From Vibrio sp. qd031 (GTDB lineage: Bacteria > Pseudomonadota > Gammaproteobacteria > Enterobacterales > Vibrionaceae): a DNA stretch of 64,000 nucleotides. The translations under genes and the position numbers were made by a program. This document shows positions 1-10,229 of this stretch, piece after piece (positions within the stretch are counted from its first letter, which is position 1; every line of letters begins with the position of its first letter). The notes beneath the pieces are model-generated. The model was given only the letters and a program-made list of their open reading frames with translations. It did no database searches and was not told the DNA's origin. The DNA is taken from contig NZ_JXQD01000018.1 in the NCBI RefSeq assembly GCF_002100145.1, forward strand, positions 372,001-436,000, written 5' to 3'.

Positions 1-742
1 AGATGGTAATAGAACTGCTCATAACAATGACAAACGTTCTGAGGTGCTGTTGAGATATTTTCATTGAGAAGTTTGCCGAAAAATACCCGCCGAGCAGGGT
101 GCCAATTAGGACCGCACTGCCCTCAAGCCAAGCGATAGAATCATTTAAAACAAACCAAACAATCGCGGCAACTGATACGGAAGAAGACACCAGTAACTTC
201 ATACCATTCATCACATGGATATTAGAATGGCCCGCTAATGTCAGGTAACTCAACACGACAATTCCTAAGCCGGCATTAAAGAAGCCACCATAAATTGAGA
301 TGCTCAAAAGCAGCAAGAATAAAAAGACTGCCGTCAATTGATTACCGTATTTACTGTTATTGGAATGCAAACGCAGTAATGCGTTAGCTCTAGCCCCAAA
401 GATAAACAGCACTGTTGCAAAAAGTAACAACCACGGAATCGCAACTTCAAAAGAGGACTCCGGTGTTTTCAGCAGTAAATAAGCGCCTATCGAGCCCCCA
501 ATAATACTCAACAACACGGTAAATGTGGCTTCTTTCTTGTGTTCAATCAGTCTTTTTCTAAACGCGTATGCGCCACTCAGGTAGCCAGCGCAAGAAGAAA
601 ACGTATTGGTTGCATTCGCTATTAATGGTGGCACTCCAGCAAACACCAAAGCCGGAAATGTGACAAAGCTGCCGCCACCCGCAACAGAGTTTAGTACTCC
701 ACCGACAAGCCCCGCCAAAAACAGTAAAAGGTAATCGACCAT
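1..742 (-). CDS. TauE/SafE-family membrane permease (partial, runs off left edge)
   Basis: Probable inner-membrane anion permease of the TauE/SafE (YfcA-like) family, whose members move sulfite, organosulfonates or related small anions. Reading the reverse strand gives an open frame starting at an ATG at 742 (MVDYLLLFLAGLVGG), followed by the glycine-rich N-terminal signature NSVAGGGSF and alternating hydrophobic helices with a second GG-containing half (GGFFNAGLGIVVL). About 247 residues are visible. The family is usually near 250 residues, so only the last few are missing beyond position 1. The substrate cannot be told from sequence, and no sulfur gene is adjacent. Confidence 0.8.
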   Translation of the reverse strand, partial: MVDYLLLFLAGLVGGVLNSVAGGGSFVTFPALVFAGVPPLIANATNTFSSCAGYLSGAYAFRKRLIEHKKEATFTVLLSIIGGSIGAYLLLKTPESSFEVAIPWLLLFATVLFIFGARANALLRLHSNNSKYGNQLTAVFLFLLLLSISIYGGFFNAGLGIVVLSYLTLAGHSNIHVMNGMKLLVSSSVSVAAIVWFVLNDSIAWLEGSAVLIGTLLGGYFSANFSMKISQQHLRTFVIVMSSSITI

Positions 743-854
743 AAGTAATAATAACCGGTAGTAACCAAACGCCAAACGCGTTTTTAAGTATGCCCACGGC
801 GATAACCGTGATGCTCATTGTTCATGAAAGATGACCGGAAAGAATAAGCCACTG

Positions 855-1276
855 CTATGCGCCAAGGTCACTAGCTAACGCCAACACCGAAGTTTTATTT
901 CTAAAATCAGGTATCGAAATATCGTGTTGAGTCCGATCCCCAACGAGCACTAACTTCACACCTAATTGCGCGCACGCCTTTACGTCCCACTCGCCATCAC
1001 CAAAATGACAAATGGGTTGCTCTTACATCCTGTCGCCAGTTGAGCGGCTGTTTTCATGATCTCGGTCCGGCAATAGTGATCATTTGATGAAGCGATTGCA
1101 ATGTTAGTTGTATCAAATCTCGCAGACTCAAGTTTTAGCATAGCGGTTTCTAACCAGCAATCGGTGGCAAATGAAATGAATATGTCGTGACGACTTTGCA
1201 GCATCTCATCATCAGCATTAATCACAAGGCTCCGTTTACCATGCAAAGAAATAATAAATCCTTCCGATTTAGGATG
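855..1276 (-). pseudogene. HAD-family hydrolase remnant (5'-truncated and frameshifted)
   Basis: C-terminal two thirds of a haloacid-dehalogenase-like phosphatase. The first frame reads SEGFIISLHGKRS...DDEMLQ...IAIASSNDHYCRTEIMK and then runs to a stop near 980. Around 1018-1022 (TGTAAGAGCAACCC on the minus strand) one lost base shifts the frame. Restoring it gives CKEQPICHFGDGEWDVKA and VLVGDRTQHDISIPDF, with a stop at 855-857. HFGDGEWD is the acidic HAD motif IV. The N-terminal FDxDGT motif is absent: an in-frame TAG at 1277-1279 closes the frame. Both defects point to a dead gene. The exact HAD subfamily is not clear. Confidence 0.7.
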
Positions 1277-1278
1277 CT

Positions 1279-1470
1279 ATGGAATGGTGGCACGTGTTTG
1301 AAATCGACGTAGCCAACGACTTAAGCTTTACAATCACGATGATCAATCAATGGTCAGACAGTGCGCCAGAAAGTGGCTCTTTCGACAATGGTGGCGATGA
1401 CAGTGAGCCAGAGCCAATGTCGATCCAACGTAAAGGCTCCATTACCAAACGCATGATAGAGACTAAATAG
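1279..1470 (+). pseudogene. Short ORF, probable C-terminal remnant of an unknown protein
   Basis: A 63-residue frame beginning MEWWHVFEIDVANDLSF and ending ITKRMIETK. The alternating hydrophobic/polar residues look like real protein, and a terminator follows 52 bases later. I do not recognise a family. It begins exactly where the divergent HAD remnant on the other strand is cut, so it may be the tail of a larger gene that lost its 5' part. A small functional gene remains possible, because AGGA lies 4 bases before the ATG. Confidence 0.35.
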
Positions 1471-1521
1471 TACGCTGAATAAACACTAGTAGGGTTGACA
1501 TCCAATTGGATGTGAGTAATG

Positions 1522-1550
1522 AAGAGCCCTGCTAATTGCAGGGCTCTTTT
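1522..1550 (+). terminator. Rho-independent terminator
   Basis: Perfect 11-bp stem AAGAGCCCTGC / GCAGGGCTCTT with a 5-base loop, followed by T's on the plus strand. It ends the short plus-strand ORF and, read from the other side, lies just beyond xylH. A 16-bp palindrome (ACATCCAATTGGATGT) sits immediately before it at 1498-1513. Confidence 0.75.
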
Positions 1551-1580
1551 GGGTTGGTTCAAGGTTTATCCAAGTCCCCT

Positions 1581-2753
1581 TTACCGTCTTTGTTTAGTCG
1601 CACTGTCCATCCATACTGCGAGAAGCAATATCGAGCCTTTAACGATGTATTGCCAAAAGGTTGGTACATCCATCATGCTCATCCCATTATCAAGTGATGC
1701 CATAATAAACGCGCCTACAACCGCACCAATAACAGTACCAACACCACCAGCCATACTGGTGCCACCAATCACACAGGCTGCGATGGCATCAAGCTCGGCA
1801 ATATTACCTGCTGAAGGTGAACCTGCACCTAGGCGTGAGCTCAGAATCAGCGCGGCAACCGCCACCAAAAAGCCGTTCATGGCGTAGACTGACATCTTGG
1901 TTTTTTCGACGTCAATGCCCGACAGTCTAGCGGCATCGATGTTGCCACCAATGGCGTATATGCGTCGACCAAATCGAGTTTTACTGGCGATAATGGTTCC
2001 GGCAATCAAAAACACCGTTAACAGAAGCACCGGAGTTGGTACACCGCGATAGCTATTGAGAACCCAAATAAACGCTAGCACCGCAATACCAATCGCACTG
2101 TTTTTTAGTAGCAGCGCTTGATTACCCGCGGTCGGCAGTTGGTATTTAGCGCGAGTAACGTCTCTTTTCTTTTGCCAAGAAAAGTACAACACTAGGCAAC
2201 CAATACCCGCCAAAAGGCTAAACATATTAGGTAAGTAGCTCTGGCCAATTAACGACATAGCATCAGAGGTTGGCGCAACGGTGGTACCGTCAGTAATACC
2301 AATCAAGATACCGCGAAATGCCAACATACCGGCCAAGGTTACAATGAACGACGGTACCTTACGATACGACACCCACCAACCGTTCCAAGCTCCCAACAAA
2401 AAGCCAGCAACAAGCGTCAACACTATAGTGAGTGGCAAAGGCAAACCAAGCCAAACATCCATAATGGCTGCGGCACCACCCAAAAGCCCCATCATCGAAC
2501 CGACTGAAAGGTCTATCTCGCCACTAATGATGACAAACACCATACCAATGGCCAAAATACCGGTGATTGCCGTTTGACGGAAAAGGTTAGAAATATTACG
2601 TGGGGTTAAGTAACTCCATTCTGTCATGATGCTGAAAAACAGCATGATGAATATGATGGCTGCCGCCATGACCAGCAACTGAATATTCATATTTTTCAGT
2701 TTACTGATTACGCCTTGTTGAGCTACGGGTTCAATTTCTTTTGACTGTTCCAT
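1581..2753 (-). CDS. xylH: D-xylose ABC transporter, permease XylH
   Basis: Inner-membrane permease of the high-affinity D-xylose importer. It is 390 residues long, close to the 393 of E. coli XylH, with about ten hydrophobic segments. It shows the permease signatures of the sugar ABC family ([16 protein letters not shown] near residue 78, and [17 protein letters not shown]). The central loop at about residues 190-215 is polar ([14 protein letters not shown]), as in XylH rather than RbsC. Its ATG overlaps the xylG stop by one base (TAATG), so the two are translationally coupled. It is the last gene of xylF-xylG-xylH. Confidence 0.93.
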   Translation of the reverse strand: MEQSKEIEPVAQQGVISKLKNMNIQLLVMAAAIIFIMLFFSIMTEWSYLTPRNISNLFRQTAITGILAIGMVFVIISGEIDLSVGSMMGLLGGAAAIMDVWLGLPLPLTIVLTLVAGFLLGAWNGWWVSYRKVPSFIVTLAGMLAFRGILIGITDGTTVAPTSDAMSLIGQSYLPNMFSLLAGIGCLVLYFSWQKKRDVTRAKYQLPTAGNQALLLKNSAIGIAVLAFIWVLNSYRGVPTPVLLLTVFLIAGTIIASKTRFGRRIYAIGGNIDAARLSGIDVEKTKMSVYAMNGFLVAVAALILSSRLGAGSPSAGNIAELDAIAACVIGGTSMAGGVGTVIGAVVGAFIMASLDNGMSMMDVPTFWQYIVKGSILLLAVWMDSATKQRR

Positions 2754-4273
2754 TACGCGACCGCTCCTTCAGATAATGCACAATCCATCACAATTTCTTG
2801 CGTAAGATTTTGGTTAATAAGATCACCTTTGATCACTCCTTCGTGCATCACTAGCACTCGGTCACTAATACCCAAAACCTCAGGCAATTCAGATGAAATC
2901 ATAATGATGCTTATTCCTTTTTTAACAAGCTGAAACATCAGCTTATAAATTTCGTATTTTGCGCCTACATCGATACCTCGTGTCGGCTCATCCAGTATGA
3001 GAACTTCAGGGCTCACCATCAAAAAGCGCGCTAAAATGGCTTTTTGCTGGTTACCGCCAGACAAGTTTTTAATCGGCAGTTCGGCATTGGGTGTCTTTAC
3101 TGTGAGTTTGTCTATCGAGTCCAGTATCGCGCTCGCCTCTTTTGAGTCGTCCAGCAACCCAAATTTTTGAAACTGGTCAATCCCAGCCAAGGTGATGTTT
3201 TCTCCCACCCCCATAATTGGAATGATGCCGTGACGCTTTCGGTCTTCTGGCACCATGGCTATTCCCAATTGAAGCGCGTCTTTACTGCTGTTGATCGAGA
3301 GCGCTTTACCCTCTAAGTAAAACTCTCCGCTGTATTTACCTAAGTAGCAGCCGTACAAGCACTCCATAAGTTCGGTACGCCCAGCCCCAACGAGCCCAGA
3401 TACCCCTAAAATTTCGCCTTTTTTGAGCGAAAAGCTGGCGTTTTTAACTTTTGGGATCGATGAGTTGGCTTTATCCCACGCGTTTACGTTTTTTACTTCT
3501 AATACAACATCACCGATGTCATGTTCTTCACGCGGGAATAATTGCGTCATCGCGCGCCCAACCATCATGGTAATGATGTCATCTGTCGTCATCTCGGACG
3601 CCTCACGCGTGCCAATGTGTTTTCCATCTCGGATAACGCAAATGTGATCGGAGATCGCTTTTACCTCTCCAAGCTTGTGCGAAATATAAATGCAACTTAC
3701 CCCGGTCTCGCGCAATTCCATCACCAGATCGAGCAGTATTTGTGTTTCTGACTCCGTCAATGGTGCAGTAGGCTCGTCTAAGACCAACAACTTGGCATTT
3801 TTAGACAGCGCTTTTGCTATCTCGACCAACTGCTGTTGTCCTACCCCTAAATCACCGACTTTCGTCTCTGGGGAAACGTTTAATTTTACTTTCTTAAGCA
3901 GGATTTCAGCCTCGTAGTGCATCAACTCAAAATCCATAAAACCGTATTTTGTCAGCTCTGCCCCTAGAAATAAATTTTCTAAAATGGACAGCTCTTTAAC
4001 TAAAGTGAGCTCCTGGTGGATAATGGCGATACCCAGAGCCTCAGTGTCGGCAATGCCGGTTGGCCTTATTTGCTGGCCTTTATAATGGATTGTGCCCTGA
4101 TAATCCCCATCGGGGTAAATGCCACACAGCACCTTCATAAGAGTCGATTTTCCCGACCCATTCTCTCCACACAGTGAAAGAACTTCGCCTGCTTCAAGGG
4201 TAATGCTGACACCATCAAGCGCTTTAACGGGACCAAAACACTTCACGATATTATTCATTTCCAAAAGAGACAT
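2753..4273 (-). CDS. xylG: D-xylose ABC transporter, ATPase XylG
   Basis: Cytoplasmic ATPase with two fused nucleotide-binding domains, 506 residues (E. coli 513). The first half carries Walker [10 protein letters not shown] at residues 36-44, a signature-like DLGVGQQQ and [10 protein letters not shown]. The second half has the usual degenerate Walker A (GLVGAGRTE) and a good LSGGNQQKA signature followed by [13 protein letters not shown]. This asymmetry is normal for the CUT2 sugar ABC family. It lies between xylF and xylH and energises xylose uptake. Confidence 0.94.
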   Translation of the reverse strand: MSLLEMNNIVKCFGPVKALDGVSITLEAGEVLSLCGENGSGKSTLMKVLCGIYPDGDYQGTIHYKGQQIRPTGIADTEALGIAIIHQELTLVKELSILENLFLGAELTKYGFMDFELMHYEAEILLKKVKLNVSPETKVGDLGVGQQQLVEIAKALSKNAKLLVLDEPTAPLTESETQILLDLVMELRETGVSCIYISHKLGEVKAISDHICVIRDGKHIGTREASEMTTDDIITMMVGRAMTQLFPREEHDIGDVVLEVKNVNAWDKANSSIPKVKNASFSLKKGEILGVSGLVGAGRTELMECLYGCYLGKYSGEFYLEGKALSINSSKDALQLGIAMVPEDRKRHGIIPIMGVGENITLAGIDQFQKFGLLDDSKEASAILDSIDKLTVKTPNAELPIKNLSGGNQQKAILARFLMVSPEVLILDEPTRGIDVGAKYEIYKLMFQLVKKGISIIMISSELPEVLGISDRVLVMHEGVIKGDLINQNLTQEIVMDCALSEGAVA

Positions 4274-4294
4274 CTTTAACCTCTATTTTTTCAG

Positions 4295-4330
4295 GCCTGC
4301 TGAAGCTGGTGACATCTCGCCCCAGCAGGC
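4295..4330 (-). other. xylF-xylG intergenic stem-loop
   Basis: 8-bp inverted repeat GCCTGCTG / CAGCAGGC with a 20-base loop and no T-run. Such hairpins after the binding-protein gene commonly protect its mRNA or partly terminate transcription, so that XylF is made in excess over XylGH. That role is inferred. Confidence 0.55.
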
Positions 4331-4371
4331 AATCTAAACGTTAAGCGCTAGGTTACCCTGCACTTGCTAAG

Positions 4372-5364
4372 TTATTGATGGTATACATCTTTTTCAGCGT
4401 GGAATTTGTCAGCAATGACAGTAGTTTTTAGGTTTGCTTTGTTTACTGCAACTGGCTCTAGCAACCATGACGGAACGTCTTTCATGCCGTTGTTCAACAC
4501 AGCATTTTGGTCTGGTGCTTTATCGTTACCCAAATCGACTGCAAGCTCAGCGGCTTTAGTTGCAAGCGCGGCGATTGGCTTGTAGATAGTCATTGTTTGA
4601 GTACCTTCAACAATACGACGCACTGCTGCTAAATCGGCATCCTGACCAGAAATCGCCACTTTACCCGCTAGACCTTGTGCTTCAAGTGCTTGAATCGCAC
4701 CGCCCGCCGTTGAGTCGTTAGACGCGACTACTACATCAATGTCGTTGTTGTTTGCTGTTAACGCATTTTCCATAATTTTCAGCGCGTTTTCTGCCAACCA
4801 TGAGTCAACCCATTGATCACCCACAACTTGAATATCACCCGCGTCGATTTTTGGTTGTAACACGTTCATCTGACCTTGACGGAATAACTTAGCGTTATTA
4901 TCGGTAGGCGCACCACCCATTAGGAAGTATTTACCACTTGGTTGTGTCGCTAGCAACGCTGTCGCTTGAAGTTCACCGACCTTTTCATTATCAAATGAGA
5001 GATAGAAGTCGATATCGGCATTATTAATGAGGCGATCGTAAGCAAGAATATTAATACCATCAATCTTGGCTTCTTTAATCACATTAGATAGCACTTGACC
5101 GTTGGTAGGAATGATTACCAAGACATCTACGCCTCTAGAAATCATATTTTCTATTTGTGCAATTTGAGTCTGTTCATTTCCGTTTGCTGATTGCACATAT
5201 ACTTTTGCTCCCAGCTCTTCTGCGCGGTTTACAAATAGATCTCTATCGCGCTGCCATCTTTCTAGACGTAAGTCATCGATTACCATCCCAATCTTAACTT
5301 GCGCAAAGGCCGGTGCGGATAATCCAACCACCAGCGCACATAACATTACTATTACTTTTTTCAT
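4372..5364 (-). CDS. xylF: D-xylose-binding periplasmic protein XylF
   Basis: Periplasmic receptor that delivers D-xylose to XylGH. It is 330 residues, the same length as E. coli XylF. I chose the ATG at 5364 because it starts a clean signal peptide (MKKVIVMLCALVVGLSAPAFA, cleavage after AFA) and has AAAGGA seven bases upstream; a longer frame exists but is not signal-like. Family motifs include KIGMVIDDLRLERWQRDRD, VLIIPTNGQ-type sequence and the hinge SNDSTAGGAIQALE and SGQDAD. First gene of the operon. Confidence 0.94.
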   Translation of the reverse strand: MKKVIVMLCALVVGLSAPAFAQVKIGMVIDDLRLERWQRDRDLFVNRAEELGAKVYVQSANGNEQTQIAQIENMISRGVDVLVIIPTNGQVLSNVIKEAKIDGINILAYDRLINNADIDFYLSFDNEKVGELQATALLATQPSGKYFLMGGAPTDNNAKLFRQGQMNVLQPKIDAGDIQVVGDQWVDSWLAENALKIMENALTANNNDIDVVVASNDSTAGGAIQALEAQGLAGKVAISGQDADLAAVRRIVEGTQTMTIYKPIAALATKAAELAVDLGNDKAPDQNAVLNNGMKDVPSWLLEPVAVNKANLKTTVIADKFHAEKDVYHQ

Positions 5365-5987
5365 TATACTATCCTTTGTCTCACGTAATATTTTATTAAA
5401 ATTCACAAACTAGTGAACCTCGAATGTCAATCTAGAACACTAATTATCAAAGTTCTTTTCCAAAAATTTATAACTCTTTTACGTTTTTTTATTTTGTTAA
5501 GGCAATGTGACACAGATTAAACTTTTGATTCTCTGCACAAAAAAAGAACAGGTATATTAGTCACGCTTTTGTACTTCACTCACTGAATTAGCTGCCTATC
5601 TATACTGAATTTTCACAAGAAATTGGGTGGGTTAGTAATGCAAGTACAGGTACGAACTAAATCCTATGTACCGCATAGACTTAAGTGAAAATAATGTGCT
5701 TCATCCCTTTGTTAATCGGGAATTTAGCCTCACTTTTTTTACAGCCTTCAAATGATATGAACGCTACAAAATATAATTTTCACTAAGAGTATTACGCAAT
5801 ATTTTATATATCAACGAGTTAAAAACTCAGCAGTGATTTAACGCAGTAGCTGCATCATTGATAATGAGAGCTAGAGCACAATTACCAAAAACTAGAATTT
5901 AACTACGAAATTTCATAATTGCTATATATACGATTAATGACAATCATCAAAAGCGACTGTTATTTTACAAAATATGGATTATTGCTC
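5365..5987. promoter_or_regulatory. Divergent xylF/xylA control region
   Basis: 623 bases without a convincing gene between the divergent xylF and xylA starts. It is AT-rich. Visible items are a CRP-like left half site (TGTGA at 5506-5510, poor right half), the small palindrome GAAATTTC at 5906-5913, and several A/T tracts. It must hold both promoters and the xylose-regulator operator. No xylR lies in the window, so I cannot assign the operator. Confidence 0.5.
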
Positions 5988-7307
5988 ATGACAGAAATCT
6001 TCAAAAACATTCCGAAAATTCAATTTGAAGGCCGTGAGTCTTCAAATCCACTCGCCTTTAAGCACTATGACCCTGATCGTGTGGTTCTTGGCAAAAGCAT
6101 GAAAGAGCATTTACGATTTGCCGCATGTTATTGGCACAACTTCCGCTGGCCAGGGGCTGACATTTTTGGAGACGGTACGTTTGAACACGAATGGTTAAAA
6201 GTCTCCGATCCTAAAGAAGCGTATCTCGTAAAAGCCAATGCCGCATTTGAGTTTTACGAAAAACTCAACGTGCCATTCTACTGCTTCCATGACACCGACA
6301 TTGCGCATGAAGGCAACTCGATTAAAGAGTACGAGAACAACTTAGCGGCCATGGTCGACGTCATGGAACGCAAACAACAGGAATCCGGCGTGAAATTGCT
6401 TTGGGGTACGGCCAATGTCTTTTCTAATCGACGCTATCTTGCGGGTGCTGCGACCAACCCCAACCCCGAGATCTTTGCCTATGCGGCTACTCAAGTCTTT
6501 AACGCCATGGGAGCAACCAAGCGACTTGGTGGAGAAAACTATGTGCTGTGGGGAGGACGCGAAGGGTACGAAACCTTGCTAAATACCGACCTACGTCAAG
6601 AGCGCGAGCAGCTAGGTCGATTTATGCAAATGGTCGTGGAGCACAAGCACAAAATTGGCTTTAACGGCACGATTCTCATTGAGCCCAAACCTCAAGAGCC
6701 GACTAAGCATCAGTACGATTACGATACCGCAACCGTGTATGGTTTCTTGAAGCAGTTTGGCCTAGAAAATGAAGTTAAGGTCAACATTGAAGCAAACCAC
6801 GCCACATTAGCGGGGCACAGTTTCCACCATGAAATCGCGACCGCGATATCGTTGGGTATCTTTGGCTCAATCGATGCAAACCGAGGAGACCCTCAGCTTG
6901 GCTGGGATACTGACCAATTCCCAAATAGTGTCGAAGAAAACACACTGATCATGTACGAAATTCTTAAAGCGGGTGGTTTTGGTACCGGTGGATTTAACTT
7001 TGATGCTCGTGTACGCAGACCATCCATTGATATGGCCGACTTCTTCCATGGTCATATTGGCGGAATGGATACGATGGCGTTGTCACTGTTGAAGGCAGCG
7101 GACATGATTGAAAATGATGTACTGTCGAAGAATATCGCCCAGCGCTATGCAGGTTGGAATGACGAGCTTGGCCGTAAAATTCTTGCTGGAGACATGAGTT
7201 TGGAGCAAGTTGCGCACTATGCTACGCAACACCAATTGACACCGGACGTCGTCTCAGGACGCCAAGAAGCGCTGGAGAATATCGTTAACGGATTCATTTT
7301 TAAGTAA
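5988..7307 (+). CDS. xylA: Xylose isomerase
   Basis: Cytoplasmic enzyme converting D-xylose to D-xylulose. It is 439 residues (E. coli 440). I chose the ATG at 5988 because [15 protein letters not shown] matches the usual XylA N-terminus; the frame is open further upstream but with unrelated sequence. Conserved blocks are visible: [23 protein letters not shown] (catalytic His), [15 protein letters not shown] (metal ligands), [17 protein letters not shown] and FDARVRRPS. Divergent from xylFGH, so uptake and the first catabolic step share a control region. Xylulokinase (xylB) is not in the window. Confidence 0.96.
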   Translation: MTEIFKNIPKIQFEGRESSNPLAFKHYDPDRVVLGKSMKEHLRFAACYWHNFRWPGADIFGDGTFEHEWLKVSDPKEAYLVKANAAFEFYEKLNVPFYCFHDTDIAHEGNSIKEYENNLAAMVDVMERKQQESGVKLLWGTANVFSNRRYLAGAATNPNPEIFAYAATQVFNAMGATKRLGGENYVLWGGREGYETLLNTDLRQEREQLGRFMQMVVEHKHKIGFNGTILIEPKPQEPTKHQYDYDTATVYGFLKQFGLENEVKVNIEANHATLAGHSFHHEIATAISLGIFGSIDANRGDPQLGWDTDQFPNSVEENTLIMYEILKAGGFGTGGFNFDARVRRPSIDMADFFHGHIGGMDTMALSLLKAADMIENDVLSKNIAQRYAGWNDELGRKILAGDMSLEQVAHYATQHQLTPDVVSGRQEALENIVNGFIFK

Positions 7308-7330
7308 AAGCCAATCGCTAAACTAAAAAG

Positions 7331-7353
7331 GCAGCGACCATCCAGGTCGCTGC
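7331..7353 (-). terminator. Hairpin terminator between xylA and the small minus-strand gene
   Basis: Perfect 9-bp stem GCAGCGACC / GGTCGCTGC with a 5-base loop. On the minus strand it is followed by a T-tract (CCTTTTTAG), so it terminates the 7512-7748 gene. On the plus strand it lies 23 bases after xylA and may end that transcript too. Confidence 0.65.
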
Positions 7354-7403
7354 AAACAAATGAAGTGCATACTCATCATGCGCTAAGCACAACAAGGAGA
7401 ACA

Positions 7404-7508
7404 ATGTCACTTTCAGGCGAGTCCTCTTCGCTTATTAGCATAGAATTTGAGGGCAGTTACTCGCCCCCTATTGCACTACGTAGCGCTCGCGCATCCCCAC
7501 TTTGTTAA
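7404..7508 (+). CDS. Possible 34-residue small protein
   Basis: ATG at 7404 preceded by a strong AAGGAG six bases before the start, then 34 codons (MSLSGESSSLISIEFEGSYS, ending SARASPLC) and TAA. No hydrophobic segment and no known family. It lies between the xylA terminator hairpin and a convergent small gene whose stop is 3 bases away. The ribosome site is its only real support. Confidence 0.35.
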   Translation: MSLSGESSSLISIEFEGSYSPPIALRSARASPLC

Positions 7509-7511
7509 GCA

Positions 7512-7748
7512 CTATACGATATGCCCAATCCTTAAATCATCAGGCACTTTCAAAATCTTGCTCGACACAACTTGTTGGTTGTTATCAACTAAATCCAAGC
7601 GGTATTCGCTGCTAGAGTCTGACAACCACTGCGATTTCACTTCGCCAAACAACATTGAACATTTCATGTAAGAGTCACGCCAGGTATCTTGGATTGCCAT
7701 GAGACCATCCATATCTCTTCTGTAAAGTACCAAAGATGAGTAAGCCAT
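7512..7748 (-). CDS. Small conserved-type hypothetical protein (78 aa)
   Basis: 78 residues, MAYSSLVLYRRDMDGLM..., soluble, with a C-terminal half rich in short beta-like segments (YRLDLVDNNQQVVSSKILKV). I do not recognise the family. It is likely real because AAGGGG lies about eight bases before the ATG and a terminator with T-tract follows at 7331-7353. The overlapping plus-strand frame has no ribosome site. Confidence 0.6.
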   Translation of the reverse strand: MAYSSLVLYRRDMDGLMAIQDTWRDSYMKCSMLFGEVKSQWLSDSSSEYRLDLVDNNQQVVSSKILKVPDDLRIGHIV

Positions 7749-7977
7749 AATCGTTTCCCCTTAACATGCACAATGTTTGCTATGTATCTATTGATATGCT
7801 TTTCGTAGATAAATCGATCACTTTTCAATACTCGGTGAAATACCCGTCCTAGCTCGAAAAACTCTGGCGAGTGCTCCTGTATGTTTTTTTTGCAAAATGT
7901 AACAAAACTTTAGATCTACGTCCGGTTTTGCCAAATAACCATTTAAGAAATCGCTTATGTCGTCGATACACAGACTC

Positions 7978-8005
7978 TAAAGCCAGCGTTATTTAAGCTG
8001 GATAA
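7978..8005 (+). promoter_or_regulatory. Candidate sigma-28 (FliA) promoter of the chemoreceptor gene
   Basis: TAAAG at 7978-7982 and GGATAA at 8000-8005 resemble the -35 (TAAA) and -10 (GCCGATAA) elements of flagellar sigma-28 promoters, though the spacing is one base longer than ideal. It lies 46 bases before the chemoreceptor ATG. Chemoreceptor genes are commonly in this regulon. The remainder of 7749-8051 shows nothing definite. Confidence 0.35.
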
Positions 8006-8051
8006 TACAATAAGACTTTGCTAGTAATTTGAGCAAAAATACGGTGTATCG

Positions 8052-9944
8052 ATGAACATGTTTAGAAAACTATCGCTTAAAAACAAACTGGCGCTCTCCG
8101 CCAGCGTTGCCATTGTCATTGGAGGTATGTTGGTTGAAGCCCTCTCTTACAATGCGTCATTAAACCGTCTTGAGGTAGAGGTAGAACAAAACCTTAAAGG
8201 CACCGTCACTGCATACAATCAGTACGTCTCCGATTGGCTCGTGTCCAAAGAGCGCTCTTTGACTTCTCTGTCATCTGACATTGATAAAAGCAACATTGTC
8301 ACCCATCTTAAGCAGGTGCGTCACTCTGCTGCTTTTGATAATGTTTTTCTCGCCTATCCAGACGGGAGCCAAGACAATGCTAATGGTGTAGTACTGCCAC
8401 CAGGCAATGATGATCCTCGTAAATGGGGTTGGTACATTAATGCTAAAAAAACGCCAAGCAAAGTGTTTATGGATAATCCGACTGTTGCGGCGGCAACGGG
8501 CGCGAACGTAGTATCGCTAGGTAAGGCCGTTAATCTGGCAGGGCAACAAGTTGTACTTGGTGCCGACGTAGAGATCACCGATATCGTCAACGGACTGTCT
8601 CAGGTAATTTTACCCGGCAGTGGCTACATGTTTATCATGAACGACACAGGCAATATTTTTACGCACCCAAATACTGACTTACTCAATAAACCGGTGAATC
8701 AACTGGGTGTAGAGACGTCGAGCATCGCATCTGCGACGCAAGGTGCAACCAATGTGATTGCAACCATTGATGGCGCTAAGTCGGTGATCCACGCACGCCA
8801 AATTCCGGGCACAACGTTAACCACTGTAGCAGTGGTGAACTACGACTCTCTTGTGGCACCACTCAATAGTGCGATCTGGCAGCAACTGATTGTAACCAGT
8901 ATCGTTGTGATGGTCTGCATTGGGCTATTTAGTGTGCTGTGTAATCTATTGTTCCAACCACTCAATAACGTCTCTTACGCTCTAGAACAAATCGCCAATG
9001 GAAATGGCGATCTCACGCAACGCATAAAAGTCGAAAGTGAAGATGAAGTGGGCAAACTGGCAAACAATTTTAATATTTTTGTCGCCAGTCTTAACGAGCT
9101 TATCGGTCACATTCGCACCCAGTCCACTCACTTAGATCGTCACTCACAGGAAAGCTCACAACTAGCAGAGCGCGCGGTTGAGGGGATTAATCAACAGCAA
9201 CAAGAAATCACTTTGGTTGCAACCGCGGTGACCGAATTGTCTTCTGCTACCCAAGAAATCTCCTCCAATGCAGAGCAGACCGCTCAGGCGGCGCAAGAGT
9301 CGACCAACAGTACTCAAAATGGTCGAGAAATGGTCGACCATACCCGTAGCTCAATCAACAGCTTAGCCAAAGAGCTGGAAACTGCGGGTGAAGTAGTGAG
9401 CGACTTAAACCGCCATGCGCAAGAGATTTCTACAGTACTGTCAACCATTCAGGGCATTGCAGAACAAACTAACCTACTCGCACTAAACGCTGCAATTGAA
9501 GCGGCGCGAGCTGGCGAGCAAGGTCGTGGGTTTGCGGTTGTGGCCGATGAAGTCCGCGTGCTCTCGCAGCGCACTCATTCTTCTACTGAAGAGATCAAGT
9601 CGACCATCGATACATTGCAAAACACCACAACCAAAGCCGTATCGTTGATGGAAAGCAGTGCTGATCTTGCCGGTAACTCTGTCGATGATGCTGATAAAGC
9701 GACAGCGGCCCTTGAAGAAATTAGCCAAGCGGTCACTCTTATTAGCGATATGGCCACCCAAATCGCCACTGCCGCTGAGCAGCAAACCCATGTAACAGGT
9801 GAAGTGACGCAGAACATCACCCTAATCAAAGACGTTGCCGACCAACTCGTGGTTAACTCTGAAGCCAGCTCGACGTCCGCAGGAATGGTGAAGTCTGAAG
9901 TGGAAGCATTAAGTCAAAAAGTATCGACTTTTAAGCTCGCATAA
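8052..9944 (+). CDS. Methyl-accepting chemotaxis protein
   Basis: Membrane chemoreceptor, 630 residues. Layout: TM1 at about 14-34; a periplasmic ligand domain of the dCache type at about 35-275 ([19 protein letters not shown] and [17 protein letters not shown] are typical); TM2 at about 275-300; HAMP about 300-355; then the cytoplasmic coiled-coil with the conserved hairpin tip at about 467-510 ([20 protein letters not shown]). It passes signals to CheW/CheA and ends without a CheR-tethering pentapeptide. The ligand is unknown. The gene stands alone between its own promoter region and a terminator. Confidence 0.93.
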   Translation: MNMFRKLSLKNKLALSASVAIVIGGMLVEALSYNASLNRLEVEVEQNLKGTVTAYNQYVSDWLVSKERSLTSLSSDIDKSNIVTHLKQVRHSAAFDNVFLAYPDGSQDNANGVVLPPGNDDPRKWGWYINAKKTPSKVFMDNPTVAAATGANVVSLGKAVNLAGQQVVLGADVEITDIVNGLSQVILPGSGYMFIMNDTGNIFTHPNTDLLNKPVNQLGVETSSIASATQGATNVIATIDGAKSVIHARQIPGTTLTTVAVVNYDSLVAPLNSAIWQQLIVTSIVVMVCIGLFSVLCNLLFQPLNNVSYALEQIANGNGDLTQRIKVESEDEVGKLANNFNIFVASLNELIGHIRTQSTHLDRHSQESSQLAERAVEGINQQQQEITLVATAVTELSSATQEISSNAEQTAQAAQESTNSTQNGREMVDHTRSSINSLAKELETAGEVVSDLNRHAQEISTVLSTIQGIAEQTNLLALNAAIEAARAGEQGRGFAVVADEVRVLSQRTHSSTEEIKSTIDTLQNTTTKAVSLMESSADLAGNSVDDADKATAALEEISQAVTLISDMATQIATAAEQQTHVTGEVTQNITLIKDVADQLVVNSEASSTSAGMVKSEVEALSQKVSTFKLA

Positions 9945-9964
9945 CACCGAATTTTGTCGTTAAG

Positions 9965-9997
9965 ACCCCACCTATGTTTGTATAGGCGGGGTTTTTT
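9965..9997 (+). terminator. Terminator of the chemoreceptor gene
   Basis: Stem CCCCaCCTAT / ATAGGcGGGG with a TTTTTT run, 20 bases after the stop codon. Confidence 0.85.
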
Positions 9998-10045
9998 ATT
10001 GTTTTGTCCACTCGCAAAAAAACTTTCCCAAGCAACTGAATAATA

Positions 10046-10094
10046 GTTGACCAAGTCAACATATAGGCGTAGGGTATTGGTTGACTTAATCAAC
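10046..10094. promoter_or_regulatory. Twin GTTGAC operator-like palindromes upstream of the efflux gene
   Basis: Two 15-base dyads: GTTGACCAAGTCAAC at 10046-10060 and GTTGACTTAATCAAC at 10080-10094, centres 34 bp apart (about three helical turns). They sit 136-184 bases before the GTG start of the MFS pump. Paired dyads of this kind are typical of MarR- or TetR-type repressors of efflux genes. No such regulator gene adjoins, so the binding protein is unknown. Confidence 0.55.
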
Positions 10095-10229
10095 AAAAGA
10101 CCCTCCTGAAACAGTCTCTTAGTTACTCTAAATAACGGCCACCATTTTTAGTCGCGATGGTCTTTGCACACTTTAAAGTGCAGGTTAGATAACCCTCAGT
10201 GGTCTTTATCGCTTTGTAGGATCATCACC

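Noticed and set aside
558..818. 86-residue minus-strand frame
   Set aside because: It overlaps the start of the TauE/SafE gene in another frame, is rich in Cys/Trp and lacks a ribosome site.
1347..1562. 71-residue minus-strand frame over the short plus ORF and terminator
   Set aside because: It reads through the terminator hairpin and has no initiation signal.
5503..5521. CRP site before xylF
   Set aside because: Only the left half TGTGA matches; the right half is TTAAA. Kept only as a weak remark.
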